Made by a program: the position numbers and the translations under genes. From Streptomyces lateritius (GTDB lineage: Bacteria; Actinomycetota; Actinomycetes; Streptomycetales; Streptomycetaceae): a stretch of DNA of 64,000 nt. Below the pieces are notes generated by a model. It saw only the letters and a program-made list of their open reading frames with translations. It ran no database searches and was not told where the DNA came from. The stretch covers positions 564,471 to 628,470 of the forward strand of contig NZ_BMTO01000002.1 in assembly GCF_014649715.1 (NCBI RefSeq), given 5' to 3'. Below are positions 63,939 through 64,000 of the stretch, piece by piece (position 1 is the stretch's first letter; every line of letters starts with the position of its first letter).

Positions 63939-63964
63939 CGCCGCGCTGAGCGGCTGAAGGGGCG

Positions 63965-64000
63965 GCCCCGGACCCGTACGGAGACGTACGGGTCCGGGGC
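63965..64000 (+). terminator. Hairpin after clpC
   Basis: gccccggacccgtacg (63965-63980) pairs perfectly with cgtacgggtccggggc (63985-64000) around a gaga loop. A T-run would lie beyond the window edge, so its class cannot be settled. Confidence 0.75.

Overview
The window is a high-GC actinobacterial chromosome segment, almost certainly Streptomyces. Third codon positions are strongly G/C, many starts are GTG, genes are joined by ATGA/GTGA/TGATG overlaps, and only one in-frame TTA codon was found by eye. Gene order matches, as far as I remember it, the S. coelicolor core region running from the DNA polymerase/exonuclease gene down to clpC (roughly SCO3434 to SCO3373, read backwards). Most of the window is conserved core chromosome. 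There is no prophage, CRISPR array, tRNA, rRNA or intact transposase.

Layout. 1-9200: start of a DNA polymerase gene, a repeat-filled gap, a LuxR-type regulator divergent from a quinone-type oxidoreductase, an FtsX/LolD-type ABC pair, an NmrA-like reductase divergent from an HxlR regulator, and a DUF2786 protein. 9201-11639: a divergent zinc-starvation locus with five cysteine-free ribosomal protein paralogues (S14, L28, L33, type-B L31, S18) and a CobW-like protein around one Zur-like operator. 11640-13823: a whiJ-like developmental cluster (DUF397, ATP-binding protein, XRE regulator); two promoter regions share a 16-bp palindromic motif and the ATPase gene carries the TTA codon. 13929-18576: aldehyde dehydrogenase, DinB protein, and a PadR repressor with an ABC exporter and three matching operators. 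18755-21858: glutamate decarboxylase beside a YfeO-type ClC protein, then a YbjQ protein. 22029-29623: DedA, ThrE exporter, pyrophosphatase, DacB, zinc metalloprotease, tilS, hpt. 29785-36201: ftsH, folE and the folP-NTF2-folB-folK-DUF3180 cluster. 36264-43032: MprF-like synthase divergent from a membrane esterase, then an OpuC-type osmoprotectant ABC system. 43152-50850: coiled-coil membrane protein, GNAT, orphan nuoD, MidA methyltransferase, two-component system, DUF5937/ArsR regulator and a small ORF. 50868-57767: threonine aldolase, then DUF2520-panC-nadB-nadC-coaX, an NAD/CoA cofactor operon. 57969-63938: small conserved proteins, BlaI-type regulator, short N-acetylglutamate synthase, lsr2, SCO3374-family protein and clpC.

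Most notable signals: (1) three copies of a MITE-like repeat, each ending in a CTAG that supplies the stop codon of the neighbouring gene; two direct copies bracket midA plus the two-component system, and one splits midA from nuoD; (2) MidA (NDUFAF7 homologue) beside a NuoD that keeps the arginine this enzyme methylates in mitochondria; (3) the whiJ-like cluster with a shared palindrome and a bldA-type TTA codon; (4) a CobW-like protein lacking a P-loop in the Zur operon; (5) a glutamate decarboxylase/ClC pair; (6) a hairpin between the ftsH Shine-Dalgarno and start codon; (7) an AT-rich codon island over the active-site motif of folE.
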